Origin: Solanum dulcamara
Lineage: Eukaryota > Streptophyta > Magnoliopsida > Solanales > Solanaceae
Assembly: GCF_947179165.1 (NCBI RefSeq)
Contig: NC_077247.1
Span: 11,359,501 to 11,423,500 of the forward strand
Reading direction: 5' to 3'
Length of the DNA stretch: 64,000 bases
Position 1 is the stretch's first letter. The number at the start of each line of letters is the position of its first letter. The notes under the pieces were generated by a model, which did not search any database, was not told the DNA's origin, and worked only from the letters and a program-made list of their open reading frames with translations. Of the stretch, positions 46,290 to 56,645 are shown piece after piece. Position numbers and translations under genes: made by a program.

Positions 46290-47226
46290 AGGGCCCTACA
46301 ATTGATTCAGTACCTACAGTTTGAGAGTTTCGGAATGTGTTTCTTGCCGGTCAGCCTAGCCTTCCTCCTAACTGTGATATTGACTTCATTATTGATGTAG
46401 ATTTGGGTACCCATTTTATTTCCATCCCACCATATTATATGATCTCGCAGAGCTCAAGGAGCTCACTGTTTAGCTTCAATATCTCTTGGATAAGGGATTT
46501 AGTCGGCCTAGTATATCGCCTTGGGGTGCCCCAGTCCTGTTTGTTAAGAAGAAGGATGGTACTATGCTGATGTATATTGATTATAGGCAGTTGAACAAGG
46601 TGACAATGAATAACCATTACCCCATGCCTAGGATTGATGACCTATTCGACCAGCTTCAGGGTGCTTGGTATTTTCTAAGATTGATTTGAGATTCGGCTAC
46701 CACCAGTTGAGGATTAGGGAAGCGGATGTCCCTAATACTATATTTAGGACTCTTTACGGCCACTATGAGTTTCTAGTGATGTCTTTTGGGTTGACTAACG
46801 CCTATGCCATAATCATGGACTTAATAACTCAAGTATTAAGGCTCTACTTGGAATTATTTGTCATAGTCTTCATTAATGACATTTTGGTATACTCACAGAT
46901 CAGGGACGAGCATGATCAGAATTTGAGAGTAGTGCTTCAGACTTTGAGAGATCAATGACTTTGAGAGTCCGTAGAATTCTTGGGGCACATGGTGTCCAAG
47001 GATGGAATTATGGTAGATTTGGTGAAAATTGAGGCTATTCGTGATTAGGATAGGCCAACTTCTGTGATTGAGATTCATAGCTTCATTGGATTGGTAGGGT
47101 ACTACAAGCGCTTCATTGAGGGGTTTTATATTATAGCGGCACCTCTAATTTAGACAACATGCCAGGATGTTCCATTTGTGTGGTCGGAGAAGTGTGAGAG
47201 GAGCTTTCTAAGGCTTAAGAAGTTGT
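46290..47226 (+). pseudogene. Reverse transcriptase with FIND instead of FIDD
   Basis: RT blocks, spread over two or three frames, are [90 protein letters not shown] and FIGLVGYYKRFIEGF. The first catalytic Asp of the FIDD box is Asn here (about 46870-46880). Frameshifts near 46480 and 46680 and a stop at 46957 also inactivate it. Sequence breaks off at about 47226 and resumes inside integrase. Confidence 0.9.
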
Positions 47227-47249
47227 AGATTATGTGTCATGTTATTTGA

Positions 47250-48390
47250 GTTACTAGTAGGTTAAGGCCGATCATTTGAAGCCTGGTGGCGAGCTTCAAA
47301 GATTACCCATTCCCCAATGGAAGTGGGAGCGAATTACCATGGATTTCATTATGGGGTTGCCTCACACTTCCCGTTTTCTTTATAGTATTTGGGTCATTGT
47401 GGATTGATTGACCAAGTCAGCACACTTTCTTCCCATTCAAACTTCCTACACTACTGAGAGTTTGGCACGTATGTATATTCAGGAGGTGGCTCGCCTTCAT
47501 GGTATACATGTTTCTATCATTTCGGACTTGGGCTCACAATTCACATCTAGGTTTTGGAGGACTTTTCAGGAGGAGTTGGGTACCCGTGTCGACCTTAGCA
47601 TAGCTTTCCACCCACAGACTGATGACCAGTCAGAGCACACAATTCAGGTTTCTGAGGATATGTTGTGGGCTTATGTTATGGATTTTAGGGGTAAGTGGGA
47701 CCAGTTTTTTCCCTTGGCGGACTTTTCCTACCACAACATCTACCACTCCAGTATTCGAGCCCCATTTGAGGCCTTATATGGTAGGCATTGTCACTCTCCA
47801 GTTGGTTGGTTTGAGTCTACGAAGCCCATGCTGCGCAGTATAGATTTGATCTAGGAGGCCTTAGATCATGTGAGGGTGATTCAGGATAGGCTTAGGATAG
47901 CTTAGATAGACACTAGAGTTACACGGATCATAGGTGTCCGCCATTGAGATTTGTTGCTGGTGACAGAGTATTCCTTCGTGTATTGCCCATGAAAGGCATG
48001 ATGAGATTTGGGAGGCGAGTCAAGCTTAGCCCCAGGTATATTAGCCCTTTTGATATATAAAGGACAGTTGGCGAGGTGGCATATGAGTTAGACTTGCCTC
48101 TTGCCTTTTCATCTATTCACCTGGTCTTTCATGTTTCGATGCTGTGTTAGTATATTCCAGACCAGTCCCATATGCTTCAATATGATGCGGTTGACTTGGA
48201 TGATCATTTGAGCTATATTGAGGAGCTAATTGTTATTTTGTCTAAAGATGTCAAGCAATTTTGTTCCAGAGAAATTCATGTAGTTAAGGTCTATTGGAGG
48301 AATTATCCAATCGAAGAGGCTACTTGGGAGACCGAGAATGAGATGTGGGTATAGTTCCCCGACTTATTTGAGCCTTCAGGTACTTCATGA
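47250..48390 (+). pseudogene. Integrase core and chromodomain-like tail
   Basis: It begins within the zinc-finger/core junction ([33 protein letters not shown]). The core is open at 47408-47854 (TKSAHFLPIQTSY, ISDLGSQFTSRFW, AFHPQTDDQSEHTIQ, WDQFFPLADFSYHN). The DDE triad appears shifted: the Asp of SDLGSQFTS is present, but the D of VDRLTKS is lost to a stop (VD, stop, LTKS). The end (48172-48390) has VKQFCSREIHVVKVYWRNY and EEATWETENEM, a chromodomain-like tail that stops at 48388-48390. The N-terminal HHCC finger is deleted. Confidence 0.88.
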
Positions 48391-48431
48391 CTCTTAGTTT
48401 TGTGGACGAAAGTTCTTTTACTAGTGGATGT

Positions 48432-51400
48432 TGTAATGACACTCCAGGTCATTTTTAAATTAAATCATTCATTCCATCATTTAGAGAGTTCCTATAGCGA
48501 GCCCAAGTCATTTATGACTTACTGGCACTGACTGTTCGGTTGCCTGGTCATTCATTTGGGTTTTAGGCCCATTTTCCTATTTTAGGGCTTTTATAACTTA
48601 AAAAGTTGACTTCGGTTATAACTTTAGGAAAATAACCTCAAAATGGAATTCTAATGGTTACATCAACTCCAAAATTACCAAATTAGGCTAGAAGTATGGT
48701 CAACACGAATACCAAGGCAATTAGTATGAGTTTGAGGCCAATTGGCGCTTTTGCCTTTAAACTTGGCCTATGGTTGACTTTGGTCAACATTCTTGGAAAA
48801 TGTGCTCGGATGAAAATTCTAATAGTGTGGTTAGCTTCGGAATGTCAAATTTTTTCTAGAACAACCCTTTGCTCTTTTCGCGAGGCTTCCTATATAATCC
48901 CTAGGCCCGTTGTAGAAATAGGCTCAAAATGGCATTGGATGTGGGATCTACTTTTTATTAAAATGACCTCGTATAGAAATTTGAAATGCGCCATTAATTC
49001 TAAAACATCGAATTTTGTGGGGTATCATATCTCCTTTCCACCACGGGGTTCCAAACAAATCTCGAGCACCACATCAGAGATTTGGATAAGCCAAAGTCCA
49101 TTTTGCACCAGCTAGGTCTTGTGCCATTGCTAAAGCGAATCCTGGTCACTAAAGCGACTGCTGCTAAAGAAACCAGACACCTGGGGGCAGGCAGGGGTCG
49201 CTAAAGCGGCTACCCCATCTCTTAAGCAGACCATGGGGGGTCGCTATAGCAATATAAAAAGGTCATTCTTAAGACCCTTTTTCCAGATTTTCTCTCCAAC
49301 TTCAAACTTCATTTTCTTTTTCAATCTTGGGCGATTCAAAAGGCTAAATTGTGTAGATTTTCAAGGGAAAGCCAGTGGTATGTTCAGAATTAGGAGTTGA
49401 GGCTCTCCTTGAGGTAAATATCCCCTTTTCTCTTTATTTCTGGTGTTCTTAGGCTTGGTAGCAACCATAAATGCATGGATGGTTTGAGTTTGTTTTGGGG
49501 TGTGAATTGTGTTTCTTTTTGGAACACAAACTGGGGGTTGTAGTTGGGGTCTATTCTCAGAGTCAATTCCGTTACCTACGGAGTGGTCCCATAATTCCCA
49601 AATTTTGACTTCGAAAGTTGTACATCTTTGAATTGGATAATTTTAGTATCATAACAACCATATTAATGTTGTGACTCTATTATTGATAACATGGCAACAT
49701 TCGGAGACCATTCAAAAGGAAAAATCTCTGGTTTCTTGAGTTGGATTATGTGTGGTCGGCCTACATGTAGGTTATGGTTTTCCCACTGAGCATGTTCAGG
49801 CAATAGTGTATTGAATTGTATGAGTTGGAGGGGTTTGGGTGGCTAGCATGCTAAATTCCTAGAATTCACATCCTAGGCGCTACTTTAGGAAATTATTGGA
49901 CTGTTTAACCATGACTCCTGTTATTGTCGACCATACATACCTTGTGATGTACGTTTTGCTTGTGGTTATATGTTTAGAAGCACATTTAGCCTTAGACTAG
50001 GCTAAGACTAGTGTTGCCTTAGACTTGCGCGATTTTGGTACTGTGACATCATTTTGGTCGGTTAGCTCCCTATAGACTGATAAAGCAGACTTGAGTGTGA
50101 TAGTCTAAGCATCAGCTAGGAAGGAACATAGCTTGTAACCTTACCTCCATATTGCCCTACTCTCCCCTCAGTTCTGTATCGCTTGGTTCTTTCACTTTGG
50201 AAGTCTTCTCGATGATTCTGGTTGTATATGGTTTAGGATGGAGTGATGTATTGATGGCACTTGGTTTGGGAGTACTCCCAGTGATGCTCGGTTGGTCACT
50301 GATTCTAATTCTTTTCGATCCCTTAACTATAGTTACCCGGTTTGACTCTGTGGTCTAGCTTACTTATGTTTGACTCCTTGGATACAACACTCTAGTTGGA
50401 GTCCGTGGTCTAGCTTACCCGTGTTTGATCCTTGGGTACAGCTACTCGATTGGAGTTCGTTGTCTAGCTTACTCGTGTTCTACCCTTGGCTACAGTTATC
50501 CGGTTGGAGTCCATGGTCTAGCTTAGTCGTGTCGATTCATCATACATAGTTACTCGGTTGAAGTCCATGGTCTAGCTTACATGTGGTTAAATTCCTAATT
50601 CCCTGATGAATTTTTGGTTCAAGTCTTCATCTATTCTAAACTTCAGGTTAAAGTTTTAGGCTTTTGGGATGGTTCGATTTAAGTCTGGGATATTGGTGGT
50701 ATTGTTAAAACTCTATTTGGCTCCATTCTTTTACTTCAACTACCTTGTCTCCAGTCGGGCATATAGTGGAACATTCAGGTTGTTACCTTAGACTTGTGCA
50801 CGAGCGTACCCTTCGGGTTTATGGGAGCCCAACGAATTTAGCTAGATTCTTTCTCTTTGTTTGTTGAGTACGTTTGTGTACATACCTACATTTATTTCTT
50901 GACCCATCTTTGGTTGTGGTAACTTACTCGTTTTTCAGTTTACTTTTGCTTATCTTGCTCAGTCGGCCTATGATGCCTATTGGGCACCTATTGTTTTGTT
51001 ACTCATACTATACTCTGCATCTATTTTAGTGATGCAGGTCTGAGTACTAGCTACTGACGTTGATTCGAGCCAGCTGCAGTTGTGATCGGAGGCGAGGGTG
51101 AGCACATTGCGTTCTGGATTTACCCGTCTCCCTTTATACATATATTTTACCCTTTCTTTTGCTTTTTGAGATAGCCCTATTTCCGTGGTCCACTTTTGGG
51201 ACTTGTACTCTTTTTGTAGTAGCTCTATACATGTGACTTCCAGGTTCTGGGAGAGATCTTTTATTTGTATATATTTAGCTTTGCTTCTGTCCGTTCATGT
51301 ATGTTCCTATTATTTCATTACTGTTGTTAGATTAAATTTTTGGTCTTCTACCCTGACATCTCATTACTCATAGTTTCGAGATATGGGTCGGCTTGCCTAC

Positions 51401-51449
51401 TGGTGGATCATAGTAGGCGCCATCATGACCGATAAATTGGGCTGTGATA
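48432..51449 (+). mobile_element. 3' LTR of the full-length gypsy element
   Basis: It follows a decayed PPT (actagtggatgt), starts TGTAATGACACTCC, is 3018 bp long and ends GGGCTGTGATA. Palindromic taaagcgac words occur at 49125-49260. The short open stretches 48696-49115 and 50152-50358 have equivalents in the 5' LTR but no domain. Confidence 0.9.
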
Positions 51450-51540
51450 GTTATATGTTCCTTTTCACCATAAGAGTACCTTCAAATTACCATTGGGAAC
51501 AAGTATCCCTCCCTTCATACCTCAAGATCAATTTTTTGTG

Positions 51541-52126
51541 TTATGATAAAACTCTCCATTGTGTAGCCTCTACAAAATAAAAATATTTCTTGTATTGATC
51601 TATGAAAAAAAGAATTAAAATCAAAAAACAAAAAAGGAAAGAAAAAAATACCTTGTATATTTAAAGTTAATGTTGGAGATGTTACAATTTGTATTTCAAT
51701 ATTGGCAAGCATATGGATATTTATAGACTCAATATAGTGGAAAATTGCCCATTTCTTAACAAATTTGGAGAGGGTCAATTGTAATATTTGATAAAACTTA
51801 CTGCAAATGTGAGGCAGCAGTCACAATTCGATAGACCAAGGAAAAGATTGAGAGAAGTGGTTTTTGGCATTAATTTCTTTGAATAGAACAAGGAAAAGAT
51901 TGAGGCGTAAAAGTGGATTTTGGCATTAATTGCTAGGAAAAAAAGTCAACTCTTTTTTTTCCAATAATGTCATGTAACTACAAGAAAAAAAAAAATATAA
52001 TTCCAGTCCAAAAATGTTCCCATAACATTTATTAGTCCATTTTTAAAAAAAATAATGTTGCAATTAAGATATCAAGTTAATACTTCAATTCTAGTTTACA
52101 AAAGATAAAACATCTCGATAAGAATT
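51541..52126. other. Intergenic stretch with short duplication
   Basis: At 51830-51941 a ~55-bp sequence (acaaggaaaagattgag...aagtggwttttggcattaatt) occurs twice with differences. No gene or element edge is seen. Confidence 0.5.
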
Positions 52127-52141
52127 GAAGCAGGGGGTATT

Positions 52142-53209
52142 TGTAATCATTTAGATTTTATTAGATATAGATTTATAAAATGATTTGAATTATGTTAAAT
52201 TCAAGATATATTAGTCCAAATAAATATTGTGAATTAATATTAGTGGATTGATTATTTAAGTTCAATAAATATGAATTTAATTAAAAAACCAATTTCACTA
52301 GACTGGTCCATCGATTTGAGCCATAAATGATGAGCCGACTTTGCTGAGCCTAATGTCATCTCATCCTAGAAGCCCAGATTAGTGTCACATGTCAAGTGAT
52401 CCATCAACCTACTAGCAATGGGGGAGAAAGCATAGTATGTCGCTATAAAAGCTTGATTCAAGGCGTCAGCAAAACACTGCCATCAGTTTAAAAAACAAAA
52501 GCCCCTTACTTTGACTTTCTGAGAAGGACTTAAGTAGATAAGATTCCAAAGGTAAGCTCAAAATAATAGGGGGGCAATGTCGGTTAGTGAGACGATGGGG
52601 GATAAGCTTTATCATCGAGAGGGAAAGAGCCTGGATCACCAGCTAAGGCCCCTAAATGACCGCTCAGTATTAAAGGAGGTGGAGGGGGGGGGGGTTAAAG
52701 ACAACTGGAGGTTTTCCTAGAAGTAGCCACCCTTGAAAGAGTGTGTAATAGCTCAGCAAAAGATGATGTAAAAGGTTGCTTGTAAGAATGATCTCGTTCG
52801 GTGCCTGTTCACACCGGCTTCAGCGGTAGCTCATCCGTTGCTTGTTCTCAAGTTTAAGACCACCAGATTCAAGAATAAGTTCAAAAGTCCTTGACTTCAA
52901 GTACAAGTCAAGATCAAGTTTATCAAGATTCAAGATCAAGCTCGAAGGTACTTGAATCAAATTACAATTCAAGATCAAGTTCATCAAGATTCAAGATCAA
53001 GTTCGAAGGTCCTTGAATCTAAGTAAAGGTCATGATCAAGTTCGTCAATTTAAGATCTAGTTTACAAACCCTTGAATTTATGTTTGAAAAGACAAATTGG
53101 AGGATTCATAGAGATTGTAAGGCTCACATTTGAAATAAAATACAATGATTATTCTGATATTTTTTTTATCTTAATTATTATTTTCTTGACGCAAATTTTA
53201 TTGTATACA
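52142..53209 (+). mobile_element. LTR (Copia-like style) with promoter and foreign insert
   Basis: A purine tract gaagcaggggg (52127-52137) precedes TGTAATCATTTAG, and the end is ttgtataca at 53209. A TATA box (gctataaaag, about 52442-52451) is followed by text I associate with tomato Copia LTRs (cttgattcaaggc, actttctgagaaggactt). 52865-53075 has tandem caagatcaagttcatcaagattcaagatcaag units. A plastid rRNA piece lies inside. Superfamily is tentative. Confidence 0.55.
52575..52776 (+). rRNA. Plastid 23S rRNA fragment inserted in nuclear DNA (NUPT)
   Basis: gatgggggataagcttt, gatcaccagctaaggcccctaaatg, accgctcagt.ttaaaggaggt, gccacccttgaaagagtg and gtaatagctca are the conserved helix 38-42 region of bacterial/plastid 23S rRNA. 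Plastid-type wording (cctaaatgaccgctcag) favours chloroplast over mitochondrial origin. Only about 170-200 of about 2800 nt are present. The ggtaggggtgc stretch has become a run of 11 G (52684-52694). It is not a functional rRNA gene; it starts about 125 bp downstream of the LTR TATA box. Confidence 0.85.
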
Positions 53210-53800
53210 ATCTAATTTCAGGTTGTAAATCAATTGAGAGATGGATTGAAGCCACGTTTATTTTGGCCTTTTAGAACATTAGGCCTTCTTTCTTAGGGTA
53301 AATGTTGGTGGAAATATTAAAAATTGTCAGATTTAATATTGAGGATGTTTTTAGTTGATTTTCAAATTGAGTATTTTGACTCCCAACAAATTATTCATCG
53401 AGGGATTAGTTTCAGGTTGCTTTGTTTTCATAGAGGAGTAAGTGTTATTCATAACATTTCCCCAATCCAATGTTCATTATGTCAACATAATAAAAATGAA
53501 ATATATTTTGATGAGAGATAAATGACTTTACTAAAATAACCACTTAATTAACGCTATCCATCGATATTGTTAATGGGTGGGTCAAACCCTTAAAATGCAC
53601 TTAAAAAGAGTCGGAAGAAGTAAATTGCAATTTGTGTTTGAATTAAAAAATATTTATCTGTTCCAATTTATATGACACATTTTCCTCGTTAGTTAGTTCC
53701 AAGAAGAATGATATATTTCATTATTTGATAATATTTAATGATAGCATCAATAATTTATCTATAGTGAGTCCCACTTACTTGCCAAAGGGTGTGTACCCTC
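53210..53800. other. AT-rich spacer
   Basis: At 53655-53700 ttccaatttatatgacacattttcctcg resembles one end of a Stowaway-like MITE, but no partner end is found. No gene is seen. Confidence 0.4.
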
Positions 53801-54824
53801 TGTTGACACTCAATTTTGGCCCTCTGTAATTAAACTAATTTTCAAGCTTCTTTAATTTTAAATAATTTTAAATAATTATTTTTGAAAATCAAAAATACTT
53901 TTAAAATTATTTTCAAGAAAATTTTGCCATTTTTCTATAAAAAAATATATTTTATGTACGTATAATATATATTTCTATATTTATTGTTTTAATAGAATTT
54001 GAAAATTCATCTCAAAAATAGAGTTTAACTCAAATATGTATTTACTTTCTTTTTATAGTTAAATTATAGTTAATGTATAATTAATCTTTTATTTTTGTAA
54101 TTTGATAATTATTTTACTTTGTCAAATTAAGAAGCTTGTCAATTAATTTGGATTCACCTGTATTCGATGAAAATTTCTCAAAGGAATTGATCCTTTGAAA
54201 TCTTAATTCTAATTGGACCTTTACCGGTCCCAATCCTCGCAGACCCGACCCACTCCCCTTTTCCCTAAACCAAAGATCCTCTATTCACTCCTTCCCTCAT
54301 TCAACAACAAACATACACACTACTCCAAGCTCAACAAGAAGAAGAACAAGCCCTAAAATCCCAAATTCACCCATCAATTTTCCTTTTTTCTCCCTCAAAT
54401 TCATACTATCAGCGTGCCTTGCATGGGACCCAATACAAATGAAGGTTCCAGGATGTTTCCCAAATGGTATTATCCATCCAAATCTCCGTTTTCTTTTTTC
54501 CAATTTCATTCGATATTCGTACCAAAATAATACATTCTAACCTTGCAATCTTATCTGCTCAAGAATTTTTGAAAATTTCACAATTCCCACATCGTTTTCC
54601 CCCTTCAAATCAACCCAGATGCTACCTTATAAATAAACCCTATCTTATTCACTGTTGGGGGACCCCTTTTTGGAGGCTAAAAAAGAACACCCTCTTATTT
54701 GGGTGTTCTTAACTTTTTTAGAAGTTTTTCTCTCCCTCGACTTTCCTAGTTATATTTTGGTGGTGGAGTCTTCTCCGAGAGCTTGAATTTCAGTTTGCTG
54801 CCCAAAACCAGGTAATTTCCCTTA
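53801..54824 (+). mobile_element. LTR fragment starting TGTTGACACTCAATTTTGGCCC
   Basis: The start is a form I know from Tat/Ogre-type plant LTRs. Further in are a TATA box (ttataaataa, 54628-54637) and, 46 bp later, a perfect 10-bp hairpin, aagaacaccc/gggtgttctt (54683-54710), then a T run. The sequence is cut at about 54825, where a minus-strand gypsy LTR begins. The open stretch 54297-54509 has no domain. Confidence 0.5.
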
Positions 54825-55194
54825 TTGAAAAATGAGGGTGTGCAAAGTACAGGCTCAGCACCTACAAAAGTGTAGAAGCAAGGATGAGTACCTAACAACA
54901 CGTTACCCAGCAAGCTAACTAGAAAAACTAAGTAAATTTACTAGGAATCACAACCTCGTTTTCTCACCCAACCAAACCTCATGACTAGAACTTGTACAGA
55001 AATCAGCTTAATCTAACAGTTCATACTAAAAAGTTCGATAAGGTTCAGATCACAGCTCAATATCACAAGATGTATCGTATAAATAATCACAATTACAAAT
55101 AGGCATCAACTGTCAACATAGATATGCAAAATATGTATATGCACACTCAATGGATCATCTATGTGTGCAATTGCCGGCAAAGACCTAGACATAA

Positions 55195-55545
55195 TAAACT
55201 CTGAGTGGAAATGACCTCGGTCTCATAATCTATGATCGGAAATGACCTCAGTCCTACAAACTCATCGGATATGACTTCGGCCATATAATCTCGCCGAAAA
55301 TGACTTTGACAATATAATCCCGCTGGAAATGACCTCGACAATATATTTCCACCGAAAATAACCTTGGAGATATAATCCCACCGAAAATGACCTCGGTAAT
55401 ATATTCTTACTGAAAATGACCTCGGCAATATAATTTCATCAAAAATAACCTCAGCCTATCAATTTCTCACTGGAAATGACCTCGGCCATATCACATCTCT
55501 GATTGAAAATGACCTCAGTCACACAATCATATACCTCATATCACA
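55195..55545. repeat. ~29-bp minisatellite in the LTR
   Basis: Units like gaaaatgacctcggcaatataatcccacc repeat about 11-12 times. The same array begins at about 63790 in the other LTR and runs off the window. The open stretch 55159-55428 on the minus strand is only a translation of the units. Confidence 0.92.
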
Positions 55546-55887
55546 GTGTTTAAGAATCAATGCAACCAGCATTCTCACATAAGTAATGAGGAATAATCAA
55601 TTCAGACAAACCGTAATCACAATTAGACTATCAAGTATTTCATCAAATACATATAGATATCTAGATTACGCCATATAATATTTAATACTCAACGATATCA
55701 CACATCGTCTTTTATTAACCTCTTTGATTCAATTTAGATTAGTTCATATCATAATTAAACCCGTAACCTCATCCCCATTACGCCCCAACATATATACAAT
55801 AGGATATTCAGGAATTCTAAGACATTTATAGAATTTTGAAGAGTCCACTTTCCTTAGCCAAGACGCAATCGATCAATCCACGTGAGT

Positions 55888-56645
55888 CTTTTCCTTTTTT
55901 TTTTTTACGGGAACAGACCCTACACGAGGCTCCCACCTCTCGTGCACAGCCAGGAGTTGAGCCGCACACCCCCAAGCCTTATTATACATAAAACAGAAAA
56001 ATACACGGAGGGGGACATAAACCTAACCTCCAATCCTATGGTGGTTCATAAGTCGGCCATCCTACTAAGGTCAGCCAACTCATCCCCGATACAAGCACAC
56101 GAAAAGAAAACCTAGAAACTATGCACCTAAAGAAGAGGACTCCCCTTGAAACAAAGAAACTAGGAAAGCATAAATAAGGGAGACTCGCCCTTTACATAAA
56201 ATAAAGGAAAATTCTAAATAAAACTGGGGATGAATCCTCATAAAAGCTATATACAACAAAATTTTAGCGTCAACGAGGATCATCAAATAACATGGCTAAA
56301 AATATAACATGGAGACAAACACTGCAATTGGGCGCTCAATCCAATGCTGCAACACAAGTAGTAGATCATGGAGGTTTCTTAATCCTTTTGGTCTTCCTCC
56401 GTCTAAAGCTAGGTAGGCCGGCTCTATCTAGCATGTAGTATCCTTGTGTACCCCGAGGTAGCTGTTGGAGGGTGGTGTAGTGGCCTGGAGTGGTAAGAGT
56501 GTGACTGTGCTTGGAGAGAGCATCCGCAGTGAAGTTTGCCTCCCTGTATACATGCCTGCAAGAAAAGAAAACAAATAATTTAGAAATAACAACAAGGTCA
56601 TGAGTTACCCGGTGAAGGCTCCACGGATGAATGCACTCCAAATCC
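55888..56645 (-). pseudogene. LINE 3' end with RNase H tail inside the LTR
   Basis: The open stretch 56641-56366 (minus, 91 codons) reads CRHVYREANFTADALSKHSH, then LQQLPRGTQGYYMLDRAG and LPSFRRRKTKRIKKPP, then a stop. This is the C-terminus of a plant LINE RNase H (HxxREANxxADxLAK pattern) and its typical FRRRK end. A 3' UTR of about 450 bp follows, ending in a T-rich run on the plus strand (55888-55908), that is, a poly(A) tail on the minus strand. It is 5'-truncated. Target duplications were not resolved. Confidence 0.8.

Larger units (their letters stand above)
41275..51449 (+). mobile_element. Full-length Ty3/gypsy element, decayed
   Basis: The target duplication GTTAT at 41270-41274 and 51450-51454 is perfect. 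The 5' LTR starts TGTAATGAGCC and the 3' LTR (48432-51449) ends GGGCTGTGATA. Gag, protease, RT and integrase follow in the usual order, ending in a chromodomain-like tail at 48390. Total length is 10,175 bp. The end of the 5' LTR with the PBS is missing (from about 44265), and an internal deletion near 47235 removes RNase H and the integrase N-terminus. The LTRs differ at many positions, so the insertion is old. Confidence 0.9.
36360..51540. repeat. ~60-bp tandem repeat array, split by two large insertions
   Basis: Units of the form atgagtatccatccctttgcaccataagaataccataaaattacctttcttaggg(t)gggg occur about seven times at 36360-36793. About three more lie at 41089-41274, and one or two diverged units at 51450-51540. 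The three blocks join in register when the insertions 36794-41088 and 41275-51449 and one target duplication for each are removed. Units differ by 10-20%, so the array is old. No coding role is seen. Confidence 0.9.

Noticed and set aside
52575..52776. Functional rRNA gene
   Set aside because: Only a small central part of 23S is present, with changes in conserved positions and no flanking rDNA.
54683..54720. Hairpin plus T run resembling a bacterial intrinsic terminator
   Set aside because: The context is a plant LTR downstream of a TATA box; rho-independent termination does not apply. Kept as a finding for another possible role.
55159..55428. 89-codon repetitive open stretch on the minus strand
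   Set aside because: It is a translation of the 29-bp repeat units and has no independent support.
55195..55545. Regular ~29-bp repeat that superficially resembles a CRISPR array
   Set aside because: Units are directly adjacent with no unique spacers, lie inside an LTR, and the same array occurs in the other LTR. It is a minisatellite in plant DNA.
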